The notes beneath the pieces were generated by a model. The model was not told where the DNA came from. It ran no database searches and saw nothing but the letters and a program-made list of their open reading frames with translations. From NCBI GenBank assembly GCA_014058105.1, contig JACGCM010001166.1:2728001-2792000 (forward strand): a stretch of 64,000 bases of DNA, written 5' to 3'. Position numbers and translations under genes: made by a program. Numbering within the stretch: the stretch's first letter is position 1; the number at the start of each line of letters is the position of its first letter. Below are positions 22,399 through 32,865 of the stretch, piece by piece. The stretch is from Kingdonia uniflora. Lineage: Eukaryota > Streptophyta > Magnoliopsida > Ranunculales > Circaeasteraceae.

Positions 22399-22746
22399 GC
22401 TATGTTTTATTTAGAACATTTATTTATATTTTGTTTAAACAATGTTGTGTATTAATATTGTTTAAACTATGTATTATTCGGAGTATTAATATATTTTTTA
22501 TTTTGATAATTATATTTTTGGAAACTTGTTGCACAAGTCATTCAACAGACATATTAACGGCTATATATTTTGTCTTAGAAACTTGTTGCACAAGTTACTC
22601 GACGGCTATATTTATTTTTTGAAACTTGTTGTACAAATTACTCAACGACTATAATAACGCCTATATTTTTTTTTGGACACTTGTTAACGGCTATATTTTT
22701 TTTGGACATTTGTTAACGGCTATATTAACGGCTAGTTTTTTTCATC
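22399..22746 (+). repeat. Spacer with diverged repeats upstream of the Myb gene
   Basis: Four to six decayed copies of a phrase aaacttgttgcacaagt followed by actcaacggctata, from about 22520 to 22735. Harbinger II carries the same phrase in inverted orientation as four clean 41-bp units at 30984-31147. Confidence 0.7.
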
Positions 22747-22769
22747 TATAAATATCATTCATCTCCTAC
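22725..22769 (+). promoter_or_regulatory. Promoter module of the Myb gene (TATA at 22747-22754)
   Basis: Reads taacggctag, a T run, ctataaata, then cattcatctcctac. The same 45-bp module, with the T run and TATA in the same order, lies upstream of the transposase on the other strand (26154-26200). TATA is 78-85 bp before the Myb ATG, a normal plant leader. Confidence 0.75.
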
Positions 22770-22831
22770 ACTTTCTTCCCTTTTAATCTTCTACACTATC
22801 CTCTCTCATTACCCCTCTCTTCAAAACTACT

Positions 22832-24509
22832 ATGTCTTCCTCAAACTCCCAATCTAATTCTCAAAACCACTCTCAATCCTCAAATACAAACCAACAAGGA
22901 AACGTCTTTCCTCATCAAATCGGGACATTTGATCCGTCACAAATGCCTAACACTTCACAAGGTCATAATCACCATGTTCGCCAACTATTTCGGCCACCCG
23001 ACAATCAATCTCAATCTCAAACCCATGGATATTACCCTAATTACCTAAACCAAGGATATTACCCTCAATTTAATGGGTATAAGGGCTCGTACCCTCAACC
23101 GGGAAATTCATATTATTTATCTCAAACTTGTTTCACCAGTGGAAGTTAGAGTACCACGCCGATGCAAGGTACATGGGGTTTAAATTATTTAAATCTTAAT
23201 ACATCGCCGGTTGCATCTCCGGTCATCTCCAAGGAACTCAATCCGGTTCTCACAAGAAGTAATACGTGGACTCATGGGAAGGAAAAGTCTACAAGAAAAA
23301 TGACATCGACACCTATTATAGTTGAGGATGTAGCTCAGGCTGAGGAACACAATCCGGTTCTTACGAGATGTAATACGCTCGGGAAGGAAAAGTCTAAAAG
23401 AAAGACGACATCAACACCTATTATAGTTGAGGATGTACTTGAGGCTTCAGACAATATTCATGACGACAAAGAACAATATTCCAACTCTATGAATTGGTCG
23501 TCCGATGACTTCGTGAATCTTGCATGCGCTTGGCTCTAAGTTTCTCAAAACCTTGGTACCATGAGCAACCAAAAAGCCACTACATTTTGGTTCAAGGTGC
23601 GTGATCAATTTAACTCCATCTATGTTGACCAATCGATGTGGCAATCTGACAACAGTTTCAATTGTGCATTTAAGGGGCGGCTCAATAAGGAATGTTCAAT
23701 TTTTAGAGGTATCATTCAAGACCTTGAGAGCCAATATCATACCGGTATTGTAACGGATGACTTCGTAAAAATTTTATTTATTTTTCTTATTTCATTAATA
23801 TTTAAAGGTGAATCACACTCTAAAAGATTTTCTAACTTGATTTCTAGGAACGTATGGCAAACGATACATTTTATCAAACCCAAGGCAAACCATTTAAACT
23901 TGGGGAAGCGTACAAAGTTTTGGAAACTTGCCCAAAATGGTAACAAATTCATCACATCGGCCATCCCGCCCGCAACGTTACTAGGAAGTCAAATTTAAAT
24001 GATAGCCCGGGTAACTCCACCAATACCGATCCTGAAACACCTATATCCGGCACTCCAAATATTGCAATTCCTGATGATTCTATCGACGTGGATGCACCAC
24101 TATATTCTTGTGGGGATGTACGACCGGACGACCAAAAAAATACAAGGCAAAAGAAGCGACAAAGTCAAGTATAGTTTTTTGGTGGAAGATGATGGTTGAG
24201 ACAGCGTCCAGCATGATGAAGTAATGGAATCTAAGAGACGAGCAGAAGAAAGAGAAAAAGGAAGCTAAAGCTAGACGTCGAGGGGAACTAAAGTTGATGA
24301 AAGGGGCCGAGTTTCAAAGGAGACGTGAAGCGGAGCTAAATTGAAAAAAAAACATCGACGACTTGCATATGTTAAAGGTGATGACAACTGACCTTGGTAA
24401 CCTACAACCGACATAAAGGCGTTGGATGAAGAAGCAGATTAAAGAATATTCAAAGAAATTGAATGAGCAGTGTCCAAGTGATGACGACATTTCTAGTGAT
24501 GAAGAATGA
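22832..24509 (+). pseudogene. Myb/SANT-like ORF1 protein of Harbinger I
   Basis: PIF/Harbinger elements need a second protein with a Myb/SANT domain that helps DNA binding and nuclear import of the transposase. The N-terminus is low complexity (Ser, Gln, Asn). The Myb-like helix set starts at NWSSDDFVNLACAWL and continues NQKATTFWFKVRDQFNSI (about 23490-23620). An 83-bp intron (23765-23847) restores the frame into GKPFKLGEAYKVLETCPKW. The Lys/Arg/Glu-rich tail (EEREKxxKEAKARRR) to TGA at 24507 matches the family. Stops at 23147 (TAG), 23537 (TAA), 23941 (TAA), and a frameshift around 24170. Confidence 0.85.
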
Positions 24510-24698
24510 TATAATCCTTAGTATTAATAGTAGTTATTAAGATCTATGTAATTTCATTATTTCAATAAAATTGTTATTAATGGTTCGTATTTGGAAATGA
24601 TGAAGACTTGGAAACAAAAAACATTACAACTTAAACATTAAACTTGAAAAGAAAATACATTACTTTAGAAAATAAACAAGCAATGATGAAGACTATAA
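24510..24698. other. Convergent gap between Myb and transposase genes
   Basis: About 190 bp, AT-rich; contains aataaaat (near 24566) that could serve as a poly(A) signal for the Myb gene. Confidence 0.4.
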
Positions 24699-26089
24699 TT
24701 ACTCTGCCCCTTTTCGACTCCACAAATGCGCGACAAGTTCATCTCGTAATTGGAAATGAGCTCCTTCATTTCTAATTTCACGAACCTTCTGGATGTACTC
24801 TGTCATAGTGCTGATCGCGTGTCATGGATTTAAGTCCTCCTTCCAATTATCCACGGTATTTCTAAACTCGGGATCAATGTCCATTTGTCGGATATAAGTA
24901 TGACGTTCATCTTCCATGATCATATTATGCAAGATTATACATGCGTACAAAACATTTCCTAGATCACTAGGTTTCCAAAATCGCACCCCGTTTGCCATAT
25001 TTGAAACTTGGCTTGTAATACCCCAAAAGCACGCTTTACGTCTCTCTGGCATGATTCTTGCATCTTTGAAAAATGTCTTTCGGCATCATTAGACAGATTT
25101 CTTATGGTTTAAACAAGTGTTTGCCATCTTGGATAGACTCCATCCGCTAAGTAATACCCTATAGTATGCGGTACCATGTCTATATTATAATTGCATGGCG
25201 GCGCAACTCCATTAGACAAGTTGTTAAAAAGCCACTCTTGATGCAAGACGTTCACGCTGTTGTTAGGACCGGGTACCCCAAAGAATACGTACCAAATCCA
25301 AAGATCTTGGGATGCAACCGCTTCTGAAATCACCGTCGGGTTTTTCTTATACCCGGTATATTGTCCTGCCCACCCGGTAAGACAATTCTTCCATTTCCAA
25401 TGCATACAATCTAAACTACCTAACATCCCCGAGAAGCCTCGGGAACCATTCACTTCTAACAAGTGTAATGTATCGCCTTCATTGGGAGATCCAAGGTATT
25501 AAGCTTTGAATTGTGTTATAATATTTTTACAAAATTCTTTCAAGCCCAAAGTAGCCGTAGACTCCCCAATCCGATGGTATTCTTCTTGGGCGTCTGCACT
25601 CGTACCGTAACATAACATGCGAAGTGTGTACGTTATCTTTTGGTGCGAGGATAAGCCCATAGTCTTGGCGGCATTTTCTCTTTGAATAAAATAGGGGTTC
25701 GAAGAAAGTATTTGATGATAAATACGATGATACACACCTTCGCTCATACGGAATCGATGACAAAATGAGATACCTTTGAATCTTGGGTTGTCACCGAAGT
25801 AATCCTGGTTAAGGTTTTCCTCCCCCAATTTATGTTTACGGCTTTTTCGTTTGTCAATCCGTCCCCTTTTACTACCTCCTCACATCTGTGATGATGTCGC
25901 CTCTTGCTCTTTTTCTTCTGCTTCTCCCATCTCAATCATCATCTTGCCATACTCATGCAGCAGCTCAATTTGACGTTGGAATAGTTCTTCATCACTGGAC
26001 GATGATGAAGATGATGACTCTAAAGATGAGAGTGATGTCTCAGGCCTGAGCAGGTCATCACTGATTTCGTTAGACATGATTCGGTGCAA
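24699..26089 (-). pseudogene. PIF/Harbinger transposase of Harbinger I
   Basis: DDE nuclease that would cut the element ends (plant transposon protein family). Begins near 26077-26089 with an acidic Ser run (LESSSSSSSSDEELFQ). Then YFGDNPRFKGISF, HRFRMSEGVYHRI, MLCYGTSADAQEEYHRIGEST; the first Asp in MLGSLDCMHWKWKNC; the WIWYVFFGVPGPNN block; the second Asp in YYLADGVYPRW; and the Glu position DVKRAFGVLQ, where the family has DVERAFG: the codon is AAG at 25034-25036, so the catalytic Glu is Lys. ACIILHNMIMEDE and a short tail end at TAA 24699. In-frame stops at 25880, 25499, 25109, 24822 and a frameshift near 25000. Confidence 0.9.
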
Positions 26090-26153
26090 TTGATAAGAAA
26101 TGAAGAAGGTTGAGTTTTGAGATATAAGATAAATAAGTTAATTGTAGAAGATA

Positions 26154-26200
26154 GTAGGAGATGAATGAGGGCTATAAATAGAGAAAAAAGCTAGCCGTTT
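26154..26200 (-). promoter_or_regulatory. Promoter module of the transposase gene (TATA at 26173-26180)
   Basis: Minus strand reads aaacggctag, a T run, ctatttatag, then tcattcatctcctac: the same module as in front of the Myb gene. The TATA element is about 85-100 bp upstream of the ATG. Confidence 0.7.
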
Positions 26201-26292
26201 ATAGCCGTTGAGCATCTTGTTGAAGAAGTTTGATCAGGGTAAAACTCAGGTGAAAAAAAGGGGAACCAAAGATATTTTTTATGCATGCTTAT

Positions 26293-26517
26293 GCCGCGCA
26301 CTTCTGAACCGTGCGGCAAAAACTAGCCGTTTAGAAATCTTTAAATCTCAGCTCTCCACGTGGCTAAATCTTAGTCGTTGAAACTCAGTGCACTTCAGAA
26401 CTGTGCTTAATCGGAAGCATTGATCTTGGGACACGTGTCATCATCTTAGGCCTGAAGTGTTGCCGCGCACTTCAGAACCGCGCGCTATGTATGCAGCGCA
26501 GTTCAGAACTGCGCGGC
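26293..26517. repeat. Right subterminal palindromes of Harbinger I (four copies)
   Basis: At 26293-26317, 26387-26408, 26462-26485 and 26494-26517. Each is an odd-centred inverted repeat around TTC-n-GAAC with GC-rich outer arms (GCCGCGCA / TGCGCGGC). Same family as the left copies and as the copies in Harbinger II. Confidence 0.9.
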
Positions 26518-26699
26518 TCTTAATCCACCTTCAGGGTGGATTTTCTACCCAAATCCACCCTTGGATAGATTTTTGAGTTGCCACGTCAAGAATTTACCTA
26601 GCTGCTGTGAAGGATTTGGGGTGGAAAAGAGGGTGGATTGGGAATTCACCCTACCACGTCAGGGTGTACCTAGCTACTGTAGATGCTCTTGTGAACATA

Positions 26700-27340
26700 G
26701 AAGAATATAGGGGAGACCTATTTATTACTTCTAAAAAATGTTGATGTGCTAGAGTTTAGGCTTGATTGGTTATTTATTGCATTGGGTGTTGCTTTTATTT
26801 TAAAATGTCATACATGCAAGAATATTAAAATCCATACAACTCACAATTCGACATCCAGCAAAAACCTCAAAATAAATTTCAATCAAGGCATCACCAAAAT
26901 TCTCAATACGTAGAACCTTTCCAACCTCACTCCTATATGCAGACCCATCAGTCCGTCCAGTCATCTAATCATTTCCCACCCACTCCACCCAAACCATCTT
27001 TAAAGGATACCATATCACTTTTCATGTAACAAGTAATTGAGAATCAACAACAAGCTTTGCAATTTCAAAAAACAAATACTTCAATTACAGCAAAATGAGT
27101 TGCTATATCAAACTTCTACAACTCAATCTATCTCAATATTAGAGACTCAGATAACTTAGTTGTCAACCACGTGGGGTGAAATAATGCACAAAAAGCTTCC
27201 AAGCAATGAAGAAGAACAATCCAAAGTTAAATCCCCTTGTGATTTAGAAAAGGATGAATTCAAGCATAATCAGAATATTTTCTCCGTGGGGAGAATAGAT
27301 ACCATATTTCAAGATAGATTTAGAAGATGAACATTTTACA
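26700..27340 (+). pseudogene. Gag C-terminal remnant of the pol-less LTR element
   Basis: Pro/Gln/His-rich stretch ending in SLKDTISLFM, QVIENQQQALQFQ, then SILETQI, LSTTWGEIMHKKLPSNEEE. The family pattern in Athila-like gag is a short helix (SI.NLE.QIGQLA) followed by LPS.TE.NPK, which this matches. Stops at several positions. Confidence 0.6.
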
Positions 27341-27385
27341 GTAGGGGATCTAATGTCATAAGAAGATCTTGAAGAAGCAGCTATC

Positions 27386-28207
27386 ATGTCTAATACAATT
27401 CTTTCTCAATTACCTCCAAATTCAACCCTCAACATTCAACCACCGATGTTACCATCTATCCTTTCATATGTCAACCCAATAAATTCTTTCAAGAAAACTA
27501 TGACTGAGACTGAATACTTTTCCCTTTCTATTAATGAATTTTCTGACGATGATGATGGTGAGATAAAATATGAATATATGGAATCACCATCTCTTCATAT
27601 GATAACATACGAGGAATTTGTAGATGATGATATATGTACCTGAGTCAAGAAATCTGAAATTGCCAAACTTGTTGTAGATGTTATCAACTTTTGATTTCCT
27701 TCTCAATCTTCTTATGAGTTACCTCAGCCTTACCTTGAGCCACCTCCACATAACACAAATTGCGATGTTGAAAACCAGTGGGTGTATAACCCTTTTTTAT
27801 GGGATATATCACTATTATTAGAGGATGATTATGTATTGGGTACTCCTTCAGCAACCACACCTATACCTATGCCTATATTTCCATTTCACAAGCTACTTGG
27901 GGGTTCCATAATTGTTAATGAATTTATGGATTTGTTGCACGATAACTCTAGTTGTACCTACTCTATTGATCAATGTTTGAATTATTTTAAGTACTGGGAT
28001 GACCCCATAATTCTTAAAATAGTGCAAGCATTATCACCTGCAACTGAGTCATACAAACTTGAGCCCGACCCACAACCACCCAATCGACATCACTTTAATG
28101 GTTCAAGTCACATTTTGGAAAATGATGAATATCAAGATATATTTTTAGTGTATGGGGTTATACCTTTTAAAATATCTCAAAGTGAGATTTCCCATAAATT
28201 AAATTAA
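27386..28207 (+). pseudogene. Unknown protein frame in the pol-less element
   Basis: One frame of 273 codons plus stop, open except for TGA at 27641-27643 and a second TGA about 50 bases later. It is acidic and Pro-rich, e.g. INEFSDDDDGEIKYEYM, YLEPPPHNT, TTPIPMPIFPFHKLLGGSI, YSIDQCLNYFKYWDD. No zinc finger, protease, RT or integrase motif. I cannot assign it; it lies where pol should be. Confidence 0.5.
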
Positions 28208-29823
28208 GGAAAATCTCTATCCTGAGGGATTATACTCTGAGTTATTTTTATGTATCATGATTGCATCAGCACAATTAGTTACAAATAAGGAGAACCACTA
28301 TTTTTCAATTATCTGGTTATTCAAGGATAAGGACAATTTTTGCGTTCCATGGTTATTTAAGGAAAACATACAACCTGGATAGTTCATCAATTATTATACT
28401 TTGTACCCCTTTAGACCTATATATCATGACATTTAAGTTTGGGGGTGCATTCGTCTGGCTGAAGACGGTAAAACTTAGCACTTTTTGGGAGGCAACACAA
28501 GGCATATTCAGGTGAGAAGTTTCAGTTTTTATTTCCCATTCCATGTATTAAATTTTGTTCTCAAACATTAAGGATAGTGCTTTATTTAAGTTTAGGGGTA
28601 GAAAAAACTATTTTTTATATACTTTTAGATGAAAAGTAAAATAATGACTCTTTGACGATTTATGATATATTTTTGGCAAATTTTCAACACTTCAACTAAT
28701 TTTAGTTAGGCTAAATGATATGTTGATTGGAAAACCTAATCTTTTTAATATTTTATTAAGTGTATACTATAGTATTATTTATCATGTTCTTAAACTCGAT
28801 GTAGTACCTTGTGATTAATAAAAAAACTCGATGTAGTACCTTGTGATTAATAAAAAAACTCAAATTGTTCTTGGTATATTTTCAAAACTTGCACTTCACT
28901 ATAGTTATACTACCAATACCTTCAATAGAGTTTTTGACCAGAATATGGAAAATTTAGCATTTATGTTTAGAATAATTTTCTTCAAGGGAGACAACTGCCT
29001 ATGAATAAGTTCATTCCTAAAAGTATAAAAGAAACGCCAAACTTACTTCAAAACTTTCACGCTGTGAGGCATACTCGCATGATTAAGAACTGAAAGAGAA
29101 AAAATTAGCACCAATTTTGAATATGACCATGAACTATGAAGGAAGCATGAAAAGTGTTACTTATGAGAATCATGGGTCTAGGTCAAGAAGGGGCACCAAA
29201 CCCTGGCAGCCTTAGCCAACTGGCAGGGATTGTCGACCAAAACTCTATGAGATGGAGGCTTCACTAAGGAACCATGTATGAAAAAAAAATACGCTTGTAA
29301 AAAAAGGATATCAAGAAAACGAATTGACTAAGGCCCTTGTAGAACTAACCGGTGAATTTATTCTAATAAGTACTAGACTGCCAAACACTCACCCAATTAT
29401 TCTATACAATGTATTGTGCTGTAATACTATGTTTACTATATTGAAATATAACTAAGGAAAATGTTTGAATCTCTTTCTAAGTATGAGGTAGTATTTTTAG
29501 TTTCTGATTCTGTAAAAGATATTTTATGGTACACTTGGGACATGCAAAATTTTAAGGAATTTTATATCAAATATTTTATTATCATAATAAAGTAAGGATA
29601 AGTTGACAGAAAATAAGTCATTTGTAATCTAGAGTTGCCAAAGTATCATTATTAACTTTTGGGGGCATAGTCACTGTAAACCCTAACGAGACAACACTCG
29701 TCCACCAGGGGAACCTGGGGGCTTAACGCTTGTTATATACGCTAAATACAATCGCGTGACCTGTGAAAATGGCTTTTATAAATATTTTCTTGAGGACTCG
29801 TAAAATATAATTTTTAGGGCATT
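28208..29823 (+). other. 3' untranslated part of the pol-less element
   Basis: AT-rich, no domain. catttaagtttgggggtgc at about 28430-28448 resembles the AAGTTTGGGGGTG phrase common near the 3' end of gypsy elements. A clean polypurine tract next to 29824 is not visible. Confidence 0.45.
28794..28857. repeat. Perfect 32-bp tandem duplication
   Basis: actcgatgtagtaccttgtg and the following attaataaaaaa occur twice head to tail with no differences, so the duplication is recent relative to the surrounding decay. Confidence 0.9.
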
Positions 29824-30983
29824 TGATAGACACGTAATATTTACGTGTGCAACTCCTAAGTTTATATCTAACTTGTCATTTATTAATTAAATGTGATACT
29901 AATAGTACATTTGCTTGTATAAACAGGAATCGGTCGCATGAAAAAGAAGTCGTAGGTTTTTGCGGTTCACAACCAAGAAGAATATCTTGTACACTTCAAC
30001 AGTTCATTCCCATAGAAATTGTTAACCAAAAGTCCAATAAAGAGCATTGAAGAGGCATTGATGGAGATTATCAAGCCATATCATTTTGTGTATGGGCAAT
30101 GGCATGGAGTAAGGGGTTTCAAAGCTCTTATATTTTGGGCATAATGGAAGGCATTGTTTAGGGGATTTTTCATTTATGTCAATATTTTATAATCCCTCTT
30201 ATACTCTATAAATAGGAGAGGAATCCCACCCATGAGAGACATCTTGGAGAGTATAAATCAAAAGGTACAAAGCAATAAAGTTTTTGTTCTTTTCTTCTTA
30301 TCTTTTACTTTAATTATAGCAATAGTATTATGGAAATGATCAAAGGGTTGAGTAGCTAAACCTCTTAGCCAAGGCTAGAGGATGCTCCATCCAATGTAGC
30401 CTTAGTGTAGATTGTGTAGTTTAGTTAGAGTAATTATATTCTCTTTATTCCAGCATAATGTATATTCATATTTCTTCGTCCTATGATTGACCATAGCTAG
30501 GATTAGGAGGAATAAGGAATCTAAGTAACCATCTTGTTTGATCATAACAAGATAGGTTAGGAACATGGAGAAGAGAACATAATCCATGCTTATCAACCGG
30601 TCCATGGTTGAGTAAGTTGGTTTATGGGAAGTTCCCAATCAATAATTATCTTATCTCTTGATGTGTTGCATATACCCGACCATGGATATATATACAAGAA
30701 TTCGTGAATACTCTAACTAGGTACACTATCTCAAGGTTACAACAGATAAAGTGAAATCACGCTTTGGTTTCTTCCCCAATCGTATCAACACCTTTTCTAG
30801 TTTCTATTTTATTTTAATTTCTTCAATTTTAAAAACCCAAAACTCATTCTTATTAGATAGAATTAGTAGCACGAAGTATAATTCCTACCACAAGTCTCTT
30901 GGGATACGACCCTGCTTACCATTGTACTCAACGGTACACCGTGAGCTTGCGGGTCTTTAAGACGTCGATTTTATTATCGATCA
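29824..30983 (+). repeat. Right LTR of the pol-less element
   Basis: 1160 bp; TGATAGACACGTAATATT ... TTATCGATCA; paired with 17216-18379. Confidence 0.85.
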
Positions 30984-31147
30984 TTGAGCTACTTGGTCAA
31001 CAAGTTTCCACGTGAATATTGCGGTTGAGCTGCTTGGTCAACAAGTTTTCATCAAAATATAGCCATTGAGCTACTTGGTCAACAAGTTCCCACGGGAATA
31101 TAGCCGTTGAGCTACATGGTCAGCAAATTTACCCCAACAAAATATTG
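30984..31147 (-). repeat. Four 41-bp tandem repeats (upstream region of Harbinger II Myb gene)
   Basis: Units begin TTGAGCTACTTGGTCAACAA at 30984, 31025, 31066 and 31107, with no length change. Read on the minus strand they match the diverged repeats that precede the Myb gene of Harbinger I. The LTR element inserted exactly at TTGAG, the first bases of the first unit. Confidence 0.9.
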
Positions 31148-31810
31148 CTTTGTTGTTCGCCAAATAAACCAAGTTTAGAGAGTTAGTCATAAAACAACTA
31201 AGTATGGCTTTAAACGTGGTCATAAATTAACTCAGTATGCAGAGGCTTTTTTTGCACAGTTTTAAACTATGTGGCAAGCCTTGGGGACATGTTGCTTAAT
31301 CTAGTCTTTATATCTAACACACAGTCCAGAACTATGGGACAAATAAAGATGCCAGATTAAGTTACGTGTCTCCCTTGTTTGCCATACTGTTCTGTAATGT
31401 AATGCAAGAGCCTGCATGAAATGTATTTCTTCCATTCTCCATACTTGGTTTTTTTTTTGTGAACTTTTTTTGAGACATTTTCTCAAACCCCTTCTATTGC
31501 CCCTCTATTATGTGTGCATCTCTTCATACTTAGTTATTTTTCCCCCTTTTTTGTTTAGGCATTTTATCAAACACCTTCCCTCTATTGTAATATTATCAAA
31601 ATTAGCTGTTTTATCAACTTCTTTCTTTGGGGAATTTCTTCAAATACTTGAAAAAACCTAGTATTTGAAGCAAACACAAGTATGACAATATATAATTCTC
31701 AAACATAATGCATAATCAAATAAACATAGTTTAAACATAGCATATCAAAGTTCTGAACAAAACGTAGCATATTAAACATAGTTCAAACAATGCACAATCA
31801 ATTTTATGGC
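31148..31810. other. Harbinger II spacer between its PMD and Myb genes
   Basis: Contains two decayed palindromes (31254-31275, GCACAGTTTTAAACTATGTG; and about 31319-31339, CACAGTCCAGAACTATGGGA) and, toward 31700-31800, the gtttaaac-rich phrases seen directly after the PMD gene in Harbinger I. Confidence 0.65.
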
Positions 31811-32114
31811 CTAAGTGGGACGACCTCTCTTCATTTGATAGGCGCATCTACTACGTGCGGGACTCTCATCATAAGTACATTGCACATCCAGCTTTGTCTG
31901 GCAGTTGATGGACATATCAGCTAGTCTTTCTCTTGTGACTTGAATAATTTCTTGTAACCGACACAGCTATTCCTCTAACTCCTCTGTACATTAAAAGTAT
32001 TACCTCGAATCTTTATATGCCGTATACCACATTTTAACGTTTTGATGCCACAACTTATCCACACTTTATGTAGGTGGACACGGGTGTGGAACCTGCATGG
32101 TCGGGATTAATAGT
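31811..32114 (-). pseudogene. 3' end of the PMD gene of Harbinger II
   Basis: Minus strand; matches 22095-22398 of Harbinger I, including GGTATACGGCATAT, the coiled-coil tail and the final residues (YDESPARSRCAY, QMKRGRPT, stop at 31811-31813). It breaks at 32114, where Tat-B begins; the rest of the same gene resumes at 43484. Confidence 0.85.
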
Positions 32115-32852
32115 TGTAGGGGTCTAGTTTTGTATGAGGGAAGCGCGCTCTACACCAAGGGAGGTTATCTTCGACTAGGAGTTAGTAAGCATATAAATAA
32201 TAATAATAATATGAAATACTACTGCGGCAATATACTTGCGTGAAGGCCTAGAATGGGTTACTCCACGACTTCTAGTAAGGATTTTAGGGAGAAATGATAT
32301 ATATCGAGTTAGCCGAAGGTTCAAGGAATAGAGAGTTACAGGGTGCTAGAAGGTAATCTTTTAAGGCCTAGCGGGATAGATTTTCTAACCCCTTCATAGT
32401 GCCTCCTCCCTTCTATTTATAGAATATAGAAAGGGCTGAGTCACCATGGGAGGTTAAATTACATGTATATCCTTTGGGGGATAATTGACTTATACCTGGA
32501 GTCGGTTCTGAACCCGTGGTTATTGATTTTGATATTGTATTTGCTGGTTCTGGCACTGTAGCTACCGAGCGGCTTGTTTCACTATTCTGTCTTGTGAGTT
32601 GGCTGTCAGATGTGTCTACCTTCAACCATGTCCATGGTCAAAGTACTTCTGGTACTGAAACTGCGTTCTGGCATTTCTTATCTACCTTCGACTAAGGTGG
32701 TTGGCTTCGATGATTCCTTCAAGTGTTTGGTGAGTCTCAGAAGACTTCGTGGACTTAGTTACTGTCTTGTTGGGATTCGAGTCTCTATGTAGGCTTCGAT
32801 GTAGCCTTCGAGTATTCGACTGGTGCTGGAAGGCTATGAGTAGGCTAGTGCA
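32115..32852 (-). repeat. 3' LTR of element B
   Basis: 738 bp. Minus-strand TATA box (TATAAATA at 32414-32421). Partner of 42723-43479; shares TATATATCGAGTTAG, taagcatataaataataat and many long words. Confidence 0.85.
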
Positions 32853-32865
32853 TTCACCCTCTCTC
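32853..32865 (-). other. Polypurine tract of element B
   Basis: Minus strand GAGAGAGGGTGAA directly abuts the LTR start TGCAC; this is the expected plus-strand primer for reverse transcription. Confidence 0.75.

Larger units (their letters stand above)
19934..26688. mobile_element. Harbinger I: three-gene PIF/Harbinger transposon carrying a plant mobile domain gene
   Basis: 6.75 kb. Terminal inverted repeats begin GAGCATC: GAGCATCCACAACAGTTAAG on the left and GAGCATCTACAGTAGCTAGG read inward from the right. The flanking trinucleotides are TTA (19931-19933) and TTG (26689-26691), fitting the TTA/TAA target duplication of PIF/Harbinger with one change. Genes: PMD (plus), Myb/SANT (plus), transposase (minus, convergent with Myb). 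GC-rich palindromes lie inside both ends. All three genes are broken, so it is immobile now. Confidence 0.85.
17216..30983 (+). mobile_element. LTR retrotransposon without recognisable pol, containing Harbinger I
   Basis: Two direct repeats of about 1.16 kb (17216-18379 and 29824-30983), each starting TGATA and ending ATCGATCA, flanked by a 5-bp duplication. A degenerate primer site follows the left LTR. Internal DNA outside Harbinger I is about 4.7 kb and holds a gag tail and an unknown frame but no reverse transcriptase, RNase H or integrase that I can find. It therefore looks like a non-autonomous (LARD-like) relative of Athila-type gypsy elements. The LTRs differ at roughly one base in ten by eye, so it is old. 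Confidence 0.8.
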
